Source: Burkholderiaceae bacterium (GTDB lineage: Bacteria > Pseudomonadota > Gammaproteobacteria > Burkholderiales > Burkholderiaceae). Taken from it: 64,000 nt of DNA. This document shows positions 9,107 through 18,219 of the stretch, in pieces. The stretch's first letter is position 1. Every line of letters begins with the position of its first letter. The translations under genes and the position numbers were made by a program. Below the pieces are notes generated by a model, which saw only the letters and a list, made by a program, of their open reading frames with translations, did no database searches and was not told where the DNA came from. Location: positions 1 through 64,000 of the forward strand of contig JASLEM010000454.1 of assembly GCA_030151165.1 (NCBI GenBank), given 5' to 3'.

Positions 9107-9775
9107 TCATCCGCCGGCTGCCTGGCCCGCATCGAGCAGCCGCAGGTGCGCGGCGAATCCGTCGGGCGCGCGCGCGAGCCGGCGCGCGCTGGTGATCACG
9201 CGCACCGCGTTCGTCCACCGGATCGCCGCGCCGATGCCCGTCAACTGGCGCACGAGCGCGACGTCCTCGCTGCTTCGGAGCGGCTGGAAGCCGCCGGCGC
9301 GCAGGTAGGCGTCGGTGGACACGCCGAGGCTGGCGCCGTGGATGTGCCGGTGATGATCGGCGTCGACGTACGCCGCCTCGTACGACGCGCGCGCCTCCGC
9401 GCTCCAGTCGCCCCAGTCGTCGATCGCGACCACGCCGCAGACCGCGTCGGTCTCGGTCTCGAGCTGGCGGACGATCCAGTCGGGCGCGACCGCCGAGTCG
9501 GCATCGGTGAACGCCAGCCAGCGCGCGCCGCGATCGATCAGGGCCGCGGCGCCGGCGGCGCGCGCGGCGCCGACGTTCTTCTTCGTCACCTCGATGCAGG
9601 CGACGCCGCGCGCGAGCACGATGTCACGCGTGCGGTCGCGGCAGTCGTCGAGCACCACGAGGATCTCGACGGACTCGCCGCGCAGGCCGGCGTGCGTCGC
9701 CGCGAGCCGCAACGCGTCGACGCAGCGGCCGATCAGCGCCTCTTCGTCGTTGGCCGGGACGACGATGCCGATCAT
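9107..9775 (-). CDS. family 2 glycosyltransferase, last gene of a four-gene operon
   Basis: GT-A fold glycosyltransferase of 222 aa. The nucleotide-sugar end is seen in IVVPANDEEALIGRCVDAL. DDCRDRT and the DxD metal motif in FTDADSAVAPDW are also visible. SSEDVAL matches the ED acid motif of GT2 enzymes. The start ATG at 9775 overlaps the stop of the methyltransferase by 4 nt (ATGA). No membrane segment is seen, so it is probably cytosolic or peripheral. Its co-translation with a PIG-L deacetylase, a methyltransferase and an acyl-CoA dehydrogenase suggests assembly of an N-modified glycoconjugate. Substrate unknown. Confidence 0.87.
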   Translation of the reverse strand: MIGIVVPANDEEALIGRCVDALRLAATHAGLRGESVEILVVLDDCRDRTRDIVLARGVACIEVTKKNVGAARAAGAAALIDRGARWLAFTDADSAVAPDWIVRQLETETDAVCGVVAIDDWGDWSAEARASYEAAYVDADHHRHIHGASLGVSTDAYLRAGGFQPLRSSEDVALVRQLTGIGAAIRWTNAVRVITSARRLARAPDGFAAHLRLLDAGQAAGG

Positions 9776-10377
9776 GCGAGCCCGTCGCGCTGCGCCACCG
9801 AGCGCGCGTCGGCGTCCCAGACGTCCAACAGGAAGTCGGCGTCCTCGTAGTGCGACAGCGCGAGCAGGCCGCCGCCTTCGCCGAGGATCGCGTGCACGGC
9901 CTCGGCCGACTGCGCCATGTCGTCGGCGCGGCGACGCCAATGGCAGGCGACCAGCGTCCCGCCGTCGGCCAGCGACGAGCGGCAGGCCGCGGCGAGCGAT
10001 CGGCACTCGTCGGCAGAGAGGTAGTAGCCGAGCTCGCTGACGACGATCAGGTCGAAGCGGCCGGACGGCCAGTCGCGCGGCATGACCGCGTGATCGATCC
10101 GCACGTTCGCCGAGGATGCGACGCGGTCGCGTGCCTGGCGCACGGCGGCGGCGCTGCCATCGCTCGCGACGACCTGCGCGCAACGCGGCGCGAGCGCGGT
10201 CGTCAACTCGCCCGCGCCGCACCCGGGCTCGCACGCGCGCTCGTAGCGCTCGCGCGGCAGCGCCGCGAGCGTCAACGCGCGCTTGCGCGATTCGTACCAG
10301 CGGGTGCGCGTGCGCCACGGATCCGCGTCGAGACGGAACAGCGCGTCGAAGTGCGCAGGCGAAGCGGCATCGATCAT
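9772..10377 (-). CDS. class I SAM-dependent methyltransferase (NodS-like)
   Basis: Rossmann-type methyltransferase of 201 aa. Motif I is CEPGCGAGELT, the acidic residue after strand 2 lies in VVASDGSA, and the motif IV/post region is RFDLIVVSELGYYL. The N-terminus (HFDALFRLDADPWRTRTRWYE) resembles NodS-type N-methyltransferases, which act on deacetylated amino sugars. This fits its position directly after a deacetylase gene. Its start overlaps the stop of the PIG-L gene (10374-10377) and its stop overlaps the glycosyltransferase start. N-methylation of a deacetylated sugar is inferred from family and context only. Confidence 0.87.
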   Translation of the reverse strand: MIDAASPAHFDALFRLDADPWRTRTRWYESRKRALTLAALPRERYERACEPGCGAGELTTALAPRCAQVVASDGSAAAVRQARDRVASSANVRIDHAVMPRDWPSGRFDLIVVSELGYYLSADECRSLAAACRSSLADGGTLVACHWRRRADDMAQSAEAVHAILGEGGGLLALSHYEDADFLLDVWDADARSVAQRDGLA

Positions 10378-11180
10378 GGCAACCCGTCGCTGTCGATGAA
10401 CACCTCGAACGGGCGCAGCAGCCGCGCCAGCGCCCAGGCCGGCACCACCGCGGCGCGTTGCTCGCCGGGCGTCGTCTCGACCTGGCTCGCGTGCGCGGCG
10501 ATCGCGTGGCGCTTGCGCTCGCGCGCCTCGACGTCGAGCGCCAGCCGCCACAGGCGTTGCCACGGCACGAGCGGGTCGGCGGGCCGCGCCCAATGCCACA
10601 TCCAGACCGGCGCTTCCCAGCAACGGCAACCGAGCTCCGCAGCGACCGTCGACGCAGCGCGGCCCGCGGCCTCGTGGTCGGGATGGCCGTCGAAGCGCCA
10701 TGTCGTGATCAGCACGTCGCCGCGTCGCGCGATGCCGCGCAGCCTCTGCGCGAGCGTGGCCTCGTCCGCGGTCACGCCGCCGTCCGCGATGCCAAGCGTG
10801 AGCGCGGGCGCGTCCAGTCCGAGCTCGCGCAATCCGTGCGCGCGCTCCTCGCCGCGCCGTTGCGCGAGCAGGCGCGGCGTCCACTTCGCCGAGCCGCGGT
10901 GGCTGCCCTCGCCGTCCGTGACGCCGACGACGACGATCTCGTGGCCCGCTCGCGCCAGCATCGCCACGGCGCCGCCGCAGGCGAGCACCTCGTCGTCCGG
11001 GTGCGGCGACACGACGATGATGCGCGCGCCGCGCGGCGCGAGTCGCTCGAGCCCGATCGGCGGCAGCGCGTCCAGCCCGTCCCAGCGACGCCACGCGTGC
11101 TCGGGCGTGCCCTCGCCGTGGATGCGCCGGTCCTGCGCGGCGCCGCCGATGGCCGGCGCTGGCCGGGTGGACGCGATCAC
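10374..11180 (-). CDS. PIG-L/LmbE family deacetylase
   Basis: Zinc-dependent N-deacetylase family protein (268 aa). The hallmark metal motif is VVSPHPDDEVLACGG and the second histidine motif is FDGHPDHEAAG. Family members remove acetyl groups from GlcNAc-linked substrates such as GlcNAc-PI or mycothiol precursors. The chosen start is the GTG at 11180, which shares GTGA with the stop of the acyl-CoA dehydrogenase gene. This is the tight coupling seen at every junction of this operon. A longer reading frame exists upstream but lies inside the dehydrogenase gene. Substrate unknown. Confidence 0.87.
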   Translation of the reverse strand: MIASTRPAPAIGGAAQDRRIHGEGTPEHAWRRWDGLDALPPIGLERLAPRGARIIVVSPHPDDEVLACGGAVAMLARAGHEIVVVGVTDGEGSHRGSAKWTPRLLAQRRGEERAHGLRELGLDAPALTLGIADGGVTADEATLAQRLRGIARRGDVLITTWRFDGHPDHEAAGRAASTVAAELGCRCWEAPVWMWHWARPADPLVPWQRLWRLALDVEARERKRHAIAAHASQVETTPGEQRAAVVPAWALARLLRPFEVFIDSDGLP

Positions 11181-12220
11181 AGCGGCCACGACACGGCTCC
11201 GGTGTCGAGCACCTGCTGGCCGAGCGCCACGAGGTCGCGGTCGCCATGGCATTGGCGCACGAAGACGGGCAGGTCCGCGGCCAGGCGCGCGAAGGCGGCG
11301 TCGCGGCACAGCGGCGTGGCGCCGAGCGCGCGCGTGGCGTGGCGGAGCACGAGCTCGCAGGCGGCGTCGGCCGCGGCGCGCGTGCGCAGCGCCCAGGTGC
11401 GCGCGTCAGCCTGTGGGTGGGCGTCGATCCAGGTCGCGGCCTCGCGCAGCAACGCGGCGTTCGCGCCGAGGACGTGGTCGATCGCCCCCAGCCCGAGCAG
11501 CCGATGCCAGCCGGCCTGCTCGCCCACCGCGGCCGCCTGACGTCGAAGCGCCTCAGCGATCGCGCAGGCACCGCCGTGCCAGCACGCGGCGATGCCCACG
11601 CCGCCTTGCCAGAAGCCGGGACGCTGGAGATAGAAGCGCTCCGGGCCGACGAGCGCGGCTGGAACGCCATCGAAGCGCACGTCGACGCTGTCGCTCGCGG
11701 CCATGCCGACCGCCTGCCAGTTCGCGTCGTCAAACGAGACGCCGCGCTGCGCGAGGTCGACACGCGCGAGGAAGGGCCCGCGGCCGTCGGGATGCCAGAC
11801 CGTCAGCAGCGCCGCATCGATGTGGCGCGCGCCCGAGCACCAGGCCTTCGTGCCGTCCAGCGTGCAGCGTCCGTTGCCCGTGTCGTCGAACGTGACGCGA
11901 GCCCCGGGCGACTCGGCGGCCCACATGCCCCATACCGTATCCGCGCGAGGTTCGACGTCGCCGGCCTCGGCCAGGATGGCGAGCGCGTCGGCATGGCCTT
12001 CGTACAGCTTGACCAGCGCGAGGTCGTGCCCGGCCACCGCCGCGAGCGCGCGCCAGCGCTTGATCGTCGCGCCCGCGCCCGGCAATGGCAGACGCGCCAG
12101 GCCGTCGCGCGCGAGCGCTCGAAGCAGTCGCACGCGCGACGCGGCATCGCCGGCGACGAGCTCCTTCGCCCCATCGTGCAGGGCGGCTCGAAGCGACGGA
12201 GCGATGTCGTGGGCGTTCAT
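11177..12220 (-). CDS. acyl-CoA dehydrogenase-like flavoprotein, first gene of operon
   Basis: Divergent, short acyl-CoA dehydrogenase-fold protein (347 aa against about 380-400 in typical enzymes). The mid-domain FAD/substrate strand region is recognisable (WGMWAAESPGARV, LDGTKAWCSGA, VGMAASDSVDV, VPAALVG), followed by the C-terminal helical bundle. I could not identify the catalytic glutamate of the classical enzymes with confidence. ATG at 12220 gives MNAHDIAPSLR. The gene leads an overlapping operon with PIG-L deacetylase, methyltransferase and GT2. It may oxidise an acyl or amino-sugar intermediate of the same pathway, which is inference. Confidence 0.8.
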   Translation of the reverse strand: MNAHDIAPSLRAALHDGAKELVAGDAASRVRLLRALARDGLARLPLPGAGATIKRWRALAAVAGHDLALVKLYEGHADALAILAEAGDVEPRADTVWGMWAAESPGARVTFDDTGNGRCTLDGTKAWCSGARHIDAALLTVWHPDGRGPFLARVDLAQRGVSFDDANWQAVGMAASDSVDVRFDGVPAALVGPERFYLQRPGFWQGGVGIAACWHGGACAIAEALRRQAAAVGEQAGWHRLLGLGAIDHVLGANAALLREAATWIDAHPQADARTWALRTRAAADAACELVLRHATRALGATPLCRDAAFARLAADLPVFVRQCHGDRDLVALGQQVLDTGAVSWPL

Positions 12221-12278
12221 GGGGGCGAATCGGCAATCCCCATGCCGCGCGAGCGGTCCGCGCCGGCGGATCGCGCGA

Positions 12279-13376
12279 TCAGCGCTCGGTGCCCTCTTTC
12301 AGGCTCGCCATCTCGATCACGTAGCGAAAGCGCACGTCGCCGCTCTCGACCTTGTCGTAGGCGTCGTTGATCTGGTCGATCGGGACGATCTCGATGTCAG
12401 GCCCGATCTGGTGCTCGGCGCAGAAGTCGAGGATTTCCTGGGTGTCGGCGATGTTGCCGATCAGCGAGCCGCCGACGCTCTTGCGATGCATCGCGACTTC
12501 CATGTTGTTCACCGGCGCGATCGGCCCCAGCTGGCCGACCGCCACGAGCGTCGCATCGCGCTTCAGGCAGGCGACGAACGGGTTGACGTCGTGCTTCTCG
12601 GGAATGGTCGAGATCATGAAGTCGAAGGTCATCGCGAGCGACTTCAACGCGTCCTTGTCGTTCTCCATCACGCCCTTGACGCCGAGCTTCGCCGCCTCGT
12701 CGAGCTTCTCCTTCGTCGTCGTGAAGACGGTGACGTCGGCGCCCATCGCCTTCGCGATCTTCGCGGCGAGATGACCGAGGCCCCCCATGCCGATGACGCC
12801 GACGACGCTGCCCGCCTTCACGCCCCAGTGCTTCATCGGCGAATACGTCGTCACGCCCGCGCAGAGGATCGGCGCCGCGACCTCGGGGCGCAGCGCGGCA
12901 GGAATCTTCAGCACGAAATCCTCGCGGACGACCAGCACGTTCGAGTAGCCACCGAACGTGTTGTCCTTGCCGTACATGTTCCCGCCATCGGGCGCCTTGT
13001 CCTTCGGCACCATCGGGCCGTTGTACGTCGCGAGCCAGCTGTTCGGGCCTTCGCAGTAGTTCTGGTCGCCCGCGAGGCACGGCGCGCACTGTCGGCAGCT
13101 GTCGACCATGCAGCCCACGCCGACGATGTCGCCGACGCGGTGCTTCGTCACGGCGCTGCCCGCGCGCGTGACGCGGCCTACCACCTCGTGGCCGGGCAGG
13201 CAGGGATAGACGGTGTTCGACCACTCGTTCTTCACCTGGTGCACGTCGGAGTGGCAGACGCCGCAGAACAGCACTTCGATCTCGACTTCCTCCGCGGTCG
13301 CATCCTCGCGCTGGAACTCGAAGCGCTTGAGGCGGCTGAAGGAATGCTTGGCGGCGTAGCCGACGGCGTTGATCAT
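12279..13376 (-). CDS. zinc-dependent alcohol dehydrogenase (YahK-like aldehyde reductase)
   Basis: Medium-chain dehydrogenase of 365 aa, close to the usual cinnamyl-alcohol-dehydrogenase-type length. Catalytic zinc ligands are in GVCHSDVHQ and GHEVVG. The structural zinc Cys cluster is in CMVDSCRQCAPCLAGDQNYCE. The Rossmann motif is GVIGMGGLGHLAAKIA. The broad-specificity YahK/AdhA group reduces aldehydes with NADPH. The ATG at 13376 (MINAVGYAAK) has a GGAG Shine-Dalgarno at proper distance, although the frame stays open further upstream. The gene sits among stress-related SDR genes on the same strand but with a 232-bp gap before it. A detoxification role is inferred. Confidence 0.93.
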   Translation of the reverse strand: MINAVGYAAKHSFSRLKRFEFQREDATAEEVEIEVLFCGVCHSDVHQVKNEWSNTVYPCLPGHEVVGRVTRAGSAVTKHRVGDIVGVGCMVDSCRQCAPCLAGDQNYCEGPNSWLATYNGPMVPKDKAPDGGNMYGKDNTFGGYSNVLVVREDFVLKIPAALRPEVAAPILCAGVTTYSPMKHWGVKAGSVVGVIGMGGLGHLAAKIAKAMGADVTVFTTTKEKLDEAAKLGVKGVMENDKDALKSLAMTFDFMISTIPEKHDVNPFVACLKRDATLVAVGQLGPIAPVNNMEVAMHRKSVGGSLIGNIADTQEILDFCAEHQIGPDIEIVPIDQINDAYDKVESGDVRFRYVIEMASLKEGTER

Positions 13377-13608
13377 GGGGAAGACTCCGGAAGAGGGACG
13401 GGTTGACGCTGATTCGATCCGCGCAGCGACGCTGGCGCCCGTCGCGGATCGGCGCACGAACGTCGGCAAGCCGGACACCTGCGAGGACACGTCCGCTTCG
13501 CCCACCAAGCTGGCGCATCGGCGGCGCGGCCGATGTTGACGATGAGCGCGCGACAACAAAGTCGCGCCCTCGCGATCCGCCGGCCCCGCGGTGCCGGCGC
13601 ACGCCGAG

Positions 13609-14502
13609 TCAGGCGATGCCCGCTCCGCCGGTCACGCCGTAGACCTCGCCATTGATGAAGCTGCCCTCCTGGCTCGCCAACAGCACATAGACCGGCGCGA
13701 TCTCGACCGGCTGGCCGGGCCGCTTGTACGCGCTCTCGCTGCCGAACTTCATGACCTTCTCCGGCGTCTGCCCGCCGGAGGCCTGCAGCGCCGTCCAGAA
13801 CGGCCCGGGCGCCACGACGTTGGCGCGGATGCCCTTCTCGAGCAGTTGCTTGGCCAAGGCCTTCGTGTAAGCCACGATGCCCGCCTTCGTGGTGGCGTAG
13901 TCGAGCAAGGCGGCCGACGGGTCGTAGGCCTGCACGGACGCGGTCGTGATGACCGATGCGCCGGCCGGCAGGTGCGGCACCGCGGCCTGCGTGATCCAGT
14001 GCATCGCGTACAGGTTGGTCTTGAGCGTCTGGTCGAAGTCGGCGGACGTGACCTTCGAGATGTCTTCGCGCGTCTGCTGGTGGCCCGCGTTGATGACGAG
14101 GATGTCGAGGCCGCCCAGCGCCGCGACCGCCTTGTCGACGAGCTCGCGGCACCAGGCTTCGTTCGTGATGTCGCCGGGCAGGTCGACCGCCGTCCGGCCT
14201 TCGGCGCGGATCAGCGCGAGCACCTGCTCCGCATCGGCCTGCTCCGCCGGCAGGTGGGCGATCGCGACGTCCGCGCCCTCGCGCGCGAAGGCGATGGCCG
14301 CGGCGCGGCCGATGCCGCTGTCGCCGCCCGTGACCAGTGCCTTGCGCCCCTTCAGCTTGCCCGAGCCCTGATAGCTCGTCTCGCCGTGGTCGGGCACCGG
14401 ATCCATCTTCGAAGCTTCGCCGGGCACCGCCTGCGGCTGGCGCGGGAACGGCGGCTTCGGGTATTGCTCGCGGGGGTCCTGCATCGTGAGTCGGTCGGTC
14501 AT
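13609..14502 (-). CDS. SDR family oxidoreductase (general stress protein 39/YhdF type)
   Basis: Short-chain dehydrogenase of 297 aa with the extra N-terminal tail (KPPFPRQPQAVPG, MDPVPDHGETSYQGSGKL) typical of the GSP39/YhdF/YdaD group. The cofactor motif is VTGGDSGIGRA, with NAGHQ. The catalytic Ser lies in ITTASVQAY and Tyr/Lys in YATTKAG. The C-terminal INGEVYGVTGG loop is present. ATG at 14502 follows GGAGAA. Related enzymes are induced by general stress and often neighbour GH15 enzymes and alcohol dehydrogenases, as here. Substrate unknown. Confidence 0.93.
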   Translation of the reverse strand: MTDRLTMQDPREQYPKPPFPRQPQAVPGEASKMDPVPDHGETSYQGSGKLKGRKALVTGGDSGIGRAAAIAFAREGADVAIAHLPAEQADAEQVLALIRAEGRTAVDLPGDITNEAWCRELVDKAVAALGGLDILVINAGHQQTREDISKVTSADFDQTLKTNLYAMHWITQAAVPHLPAGASVITTASVQAYDPSAALLDYATTKAGIVAYTKALAKQLLEKGIRANVVAPGPFWTALQASGGQTPEKVMKFGSESAYKRPGQPVEIAPVYVLLASQEGSFINGEVYGVTGGAGIA

Positions 14503-14555
14503 CGAGTTCTCCAGTCGAGTGGGATGTTCAGGAAAAATGACGTGGCCGCGCGCGA

Positions 14556-16403
14556 TCACTCGCCGCTCGGCGCGGCGTCGACGGTGGACAGCGCCATCAG
14601 GTGCGACAGATGGCTCAGGCCCTGCGGCAGGTTGCCGAGGAATTCGCCGGTGGCGGGGTCGATCATCTCGGGCAGCACGCCGTGGCCCGGCGACAGCGCG
14701 ACGGCCAGGGCGTCCAGTCGCCGGCGGGCCGCCTCGCGCTGCCCGAGCTGCGCGCGCGCCGCCGCGATCCAGAACGAGCAGGCGATGAAGCAACCTTCCT
14801 CGCCCTGCATGCCGGTGTATCGGTAATGGAAGTCGCCTTCGCCGAGTTCGCGATCGAGCGCGTCGAGGGTCGACGCCAGTCGCTCGCGGCCGTCGAAGCC
14901 GAACCGCACCGCGAGCGCGAGTGAGGCGTCGAGACGGTCGCTGCCGGGATGCATGACGAAGGCGCGCTTCGTCTCCGACCAGCACGTTGCCTCGATCCAT
15001 GCCTTGATGCGCTCGCGTTCGCGCGCCCAGCGGTCACGGCAGGTCGTGGGAAGCTGGCCTTGATCCGCCAGGTCGACGGCACGCGTCAACGCCTGCCAGC
15101 AGCTGACCGCGGACATCGTGTAGCGCTGCTCGTCCTCCAGCTCCCACACGCCGGCGTCGGGCAGGCGCCATCGATCGGCGCACTCGTCGGCCAGGTGCGA
15201 CAGCAGCTCGGCGCTCGCGCTGTCGAGGACGTTGCCGCCGCCGACGAAGCAGCCGGCGGTCTCGAAGATGTCGCCGTAGACGCCGTGCTGCCGCTGGTCG
15301 GTCGCGGCATTGCCGGTGACGACGGGGCTGCTTCCGCGATAGCCGGGCAACGCGCACGGCGAGACGTCCGGGACGGCCTCACCCGCGAGCGTGTACACGA
15401 CCTTCGCGCCGTGGTGACGAAGCTGCTGCAACAGCCACGTGAACGCGGCCTTCGCTTCGGACTGGAGGCCGGCCGTGAGGAACGCCTTGATCGTGTAGCC
15501 GGCGTCGCGCACCCATGCGTAGCGGTAGTCAAAGTTCTTGGCGCCGCCGATCGCTTCGGGGACGGACGTCGTGGCCGCCGCGGCGATCGCGCCGGTGGGC
15601 GAATACACGAGCAGCTTCAGCGCCAGCGCGCTCCGGACGAACGCGGCGCGGTCGGGCCCGTCGTAGCTCACGCCCTCGCACCACACGCGCCATGCCTGGT
15701 CGGAGATGTCGATGCGGTGGTCGATCTCGCCAATGCTCGGCACCACGAGCGGCTCGTCCCGCCCGGCGACCACGGCCATCACCCGCCGCTCGCCCGCGGC
15801 GACGACCGTCTCGCCGTGCGCGCCCCCGTCCGACCATTCGCAGCGCACGCCATCGTCGTGGACGAAGAGCCCGAGCACGCGCTCGACATGGAACACGACG
15901 TGATCGCCGACCTTCGAGCAATACGGGGATACCGTATCGCCGCGCCGGCCCGGCCTCATCGTGATGTTGAAGCGCACGCGGCCTTCGAGCCCGTCGATGC
16001 GGCGCGCCAGCTCGGCCCACGGCAGGCGGCCGGCGGTGCCGCTGTTCAGCGACTCCGTCACTTTCGCGCGGCCGTGCGCCGTGGTGAAGACGGTCTCCAT
16101 CACGTTGCTGTCCTCGCGGTAGCGACGCTCGACCGAGAAGGGTTCGTCCGGCTGCAGGAGGAAGCGGCCACCGTGCTGCTCGTCGAGCAGGCGGTCGAAC
16201 AACGGCGGCGAGTCCATGTTGGGGACGCACCACCAGTCGATCGAGCCGTCCGCGCCGGACAGCGCCACCGCGCGCCCGTCGCCGAGGGCACCGTAGTCGC
16301 GCAGCGGCAGCGCGCCGTCCGCGCGCCAGTCGTGATCGAGTGCTTGATGCGGGCGAGAGCGCGGGATGGGGTTGGGCACGGGGGTGGTGTTCGTTGACGC
16401 CAC
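14556..16403 (-). CDS. glycoside hydrolase family 15 (glucoamylase/trehalase-like)
   Basis: Cytosolic GH15 protein of about 615 aa, near the family's usual 600. The N-terminal beta domain starts with LRDYGALGDGR, LSGADGSIDWWCVPNMDSP. The (alpha/alpha)6 barrel carries FDYRYAWVRDAGYTIKA. The second acid region is TGMQGEEGCFIACSFWIAAA, with GHGVLPEMIDP near the end. In bacteria such enzymes hydrolyse trehalose or maltooligosaccharides, fitting osmotic or desiccation stress. The start is uncertain: I chose the GTG at 16403. In-frame GTGs at 16379, 16457 and 16463 are alternatives and none has a clear Shine-Dalgarno. It follows an SDR gene on the same strand at about 80 nt. Confidence 0.88.
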   Translation of the reverse strand: MASTNTTPVPNPIPRSRPHQALDHDWRADGALPLRDYGALGDGRAVALSGADGSIDWWCVPNMDSPPLFDRLLDEQHGGRFLLQPDEPFSVERRYREDSNVMETVFTTAHGRAKVTESLNSGTAGRLPWAELARRIDGLEGRVRFNITMRPGRRGDTVSPYCSKVGDHVVFHVERVLGLFVHDDGVRCEWSDGGAHGETVVAAGERRVMAVVAGRDEPLVVPSIGEIDHRIDISDQAWRVWCEGVSYDGPDRAAFVRSALALKLLVYSPTGAIAAAATTSVPEAIGGAKNFDYRYAWVRDAGYTIKAFLTAGLQSEAKAAFTWLLQQLRHHGAKVVYTLAGEAVPDVSPCALPGYRGSSPVVTGNAATDQRQHGVYGDIFETAGCFVGGGNVLDSASAELLSHLADECADRWRLPDAGVWELEDEQRYTMSAVSCWQALTRAVDLADQGQLPTTCRDRWARERERIKAWIEATCWSETKRAFVMHPGSDRLDASLALAVRFGFDGRERLASTLDALDRELGEGDFHYRYTGMQGEEGCFIACSFWIAAARAQLGQREAARRRLDALAVALSPGHGVLPEMIDPATGEFLGNLPQGLSHLSHLMALSTVDAAPSGE

Positions 16404-16483
16404 CGGCGGTGGTCGAAGGTCGACCGCATGCGGCAAGGCATGTGCCGTCGACGCCACGACCACGACCGATCGCGAACCGTCGT

Positions 16484-17287
16484 TCAGCCGGGAATGGTGG
16501 AGACCGATCCCGAGTCCACGCGGATGCCCGCGCCGTTGATGAAGCTGGCGCGCTCCGAGCAGAGGAACGCGACCATCGCCGCGACCTCGTCCGCACGGCC
16601 GCGTCGCTTGAGCGTCATGCCGGGCCGCTCCTCGTCGAGGAAGCTGGCGATGGCGTCCTCCACGCTCGTCCCGCGCTCGCGGGCGCGCTTTTCCATCATC
16701 GCGTCGGTCATCGGCGTGGCGATGAAGGCGGGCGACACCGTGTTGACCAGCACGTTGTCGCCGCCATAGGCTTTTGAGAGGCCCTTGGCGAGCGACAGGA
16801 TGCCCGCCTTGGCCGCGCAGTAGGGCAGCTCGTCGACGTAGGGCTGCACGGCGTCCTCCGACGCGAAGAGCACAATGCGCCCCCAGCCGGCGGCGCGCAT
16901 CGCCGGGATCGCCTCGCGGCACATGCGCACCGCGCCCATGAGGTCGATGTCGAGGGTGCGCAGCCAGCCGGCGTCGTCGATCTCTAGGAAGGGCCCGGTG
17001 GCGCCGGTCACGCCGGCGGCGTTGACGTAGATGTCCGGGTTGCCGAGTCGCCGGCGAATTTCCGACCAGATCGCGGCGACGTCGCCGGGCTTCGTCACGT
17101 CGCCCGCGACCGCGATCACCTCGCCGAGCGGCGCGAGTTCCGCGAGGGCGGCGTCGAGCGTGCCGTCCGGCACGTCGGTGATGGCGACCCGCACGTTCGC
17201 CTCGAGCAGCACGCGGGCCGTCTCCTTTCCCATGCCCGAATCGGCGCCGCTGACCAGGGCGATTCGCCCGCTGATTCCCAGATCCAT
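16484..17287 (-). CDS. SDR family oxidoreductase
   Basis: Classical short-chain dehydrogenase of 267 aa. The TGxxxGxG cofactor motif appears as SGADSGMGKE. NAAGV follows, the catalytic Ser is in VLFASEDA, and Tyr-Lys is in YCAAKAGI. The C-terminus FINGAGIRVDSGSVSTIPG is usual for NAD(P)-dependent SDRs. ATG at 17287 (MDLGISGRIAL) lies a few nt after GGAGG. The gene is transcribed toward the GH15 gene and diverges from an alpha/beta hydrolase gene, with which it shares a 120-bp intergenic region. Substrate unknown. Confidence 0.92.
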   Translation of the reverse strand: MDLGISGRIALVSGADSGMGKETARVLLEANVRVAITDVPDGTLDAALAELAPLGEVIAVAGDVTKPGDVAAIWSEIRRRLGNPDIYVNAAGVTGATGPFLEIDDAGWLRTLDIDLMGAVRMCREAIPAMRAAGWGRIVLFASEDAVQPYVDELPYCAAKAGILSLAKGLSKAYGGDNVLVNTVSPAFIATPMTDAMMEKRARERGTSVEDAIASFLDEERPGMTLKRRGRADEVAAMVAFLCSERASFINGAGIRVDSGSVSTIPG

Positions 17288-17407
17288 TGCTGTTCCTCCG
17301 GCCGTGAGCGGCGATGGGCCGCTCGATGAAAGATCACGATTGCTGGAGACCCAGGGGCACGCCGCGTGCGCAACGCATTCGGGACTGTGGCTTGCTGCGG
17401 CGCCGAC

Positions 17408-18172
17408 ATGCAAAACGATCGACCCGTCGTCTTCCTGCTTCACGCGCTCGGCGGCAGCGCGCGCGCCTTCGACGGTGTCGTCGAACGGCTGGCATCCGAC
17501 TTCGACGCGATCGCGATCGACCTGCCCGGCTTCGGCGACGCTGCAGGCGCCATCGACACCGGCATCCTCGCCTCGACGAACGCCGTCTCCGAGCTCATCC
17601 GACATCGCGCGGCTGCCGCATGGCTGCTGGTCGGCCACAGCATGGGCGGCAAGGTCGCATCCACCGTCGCTGCGCGCGCGCTCGCCGGCGAGGTCGGGCT
17701 GTCCGGACTGAAAGGGATCGTGCTGCTCGCCGCATCGCCGCCGTCGCCCGAGCCGATGAAGGAAGAACGGCGTCGCGAGATGCTCACCTGGGTCGAGCGC
17801 GGGCCGATGAGCGAAGCGTCGGCGCGCAAATTCGTCGCGGACAACACGGGCGCACCGTTGCCGTCGGCGGCCGAGGAGCGCGCCATCGCCGATCTGATGC
17901 GCACGTCGCCTGATGCCTGGCGAGCGTGGCTCGAACGTGGCAGCAAGGAAGACTGGTCGAGCAAGGTGGGCGTCCTCGCGTTGCCGGCGCTCATCGTCGT
18001 CGGCAGCGAGGACGCCGACCTGGGCGAGGCGGGCCAACGCGCCACCAATCTGCACGTCTATCCTCACGCCCGGCTCGAATCGGAAACCGGCGCGGGTCAC
18101 CTGTTGCCGCTGGAGCGACCGGACGCCATCGCCCGATCGATCCGACGCTTCTGGTTCGAGGACGCGAACTAG
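17408..18172 (+). CDS. alpha/beta hydrolase
   Basis: Hydrolase of 254 aa. The oxyanion region is FLLHALGGSARAF. The nucleophile elbow is LVGHSMGG (Ser), the acid lies in VVGSEDADLGE, and the catalytic His is in GAGHLLPLERP. The order and spacing are as in the lipase/esterase/peroxidase superfamily. I start at the ATG at 17408 (MQNDRPVVFL), because the usual family N-terminus begins there. A GTG 14 codons upstream is an alternative. It stands alone on this strand and is divergent from the SDR gene. Its substrate cannot be told from sequence. Confidence 0.9.
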   Translation: MQNDRPVVFLLHALGGSARAFDGVVERLASDFDAIAIDLPGFGDAAGAIDTGILASTNAVSELIRHRAAAAWLLVGHSMGGKVASTVAARALAGEVGLSGLKGIVLLAASPPSPEPMKEERRREMLTWVERGPMSEASARKFVADNTGAPLPSAAEERAIADLMRTSPDAWRAWLERGSKEDWSSKVGVLALPALIVVGSEDADLGEAGQRATNLHVYPHARLESETGAGHLLPLERPDAIARSIRRFWFEDAN

Positions 18173-18219
18173 GGACTGAGGCGCCTTCTGCGGGATCGCC
18201 GTGTGCCGTGTCCACGATC

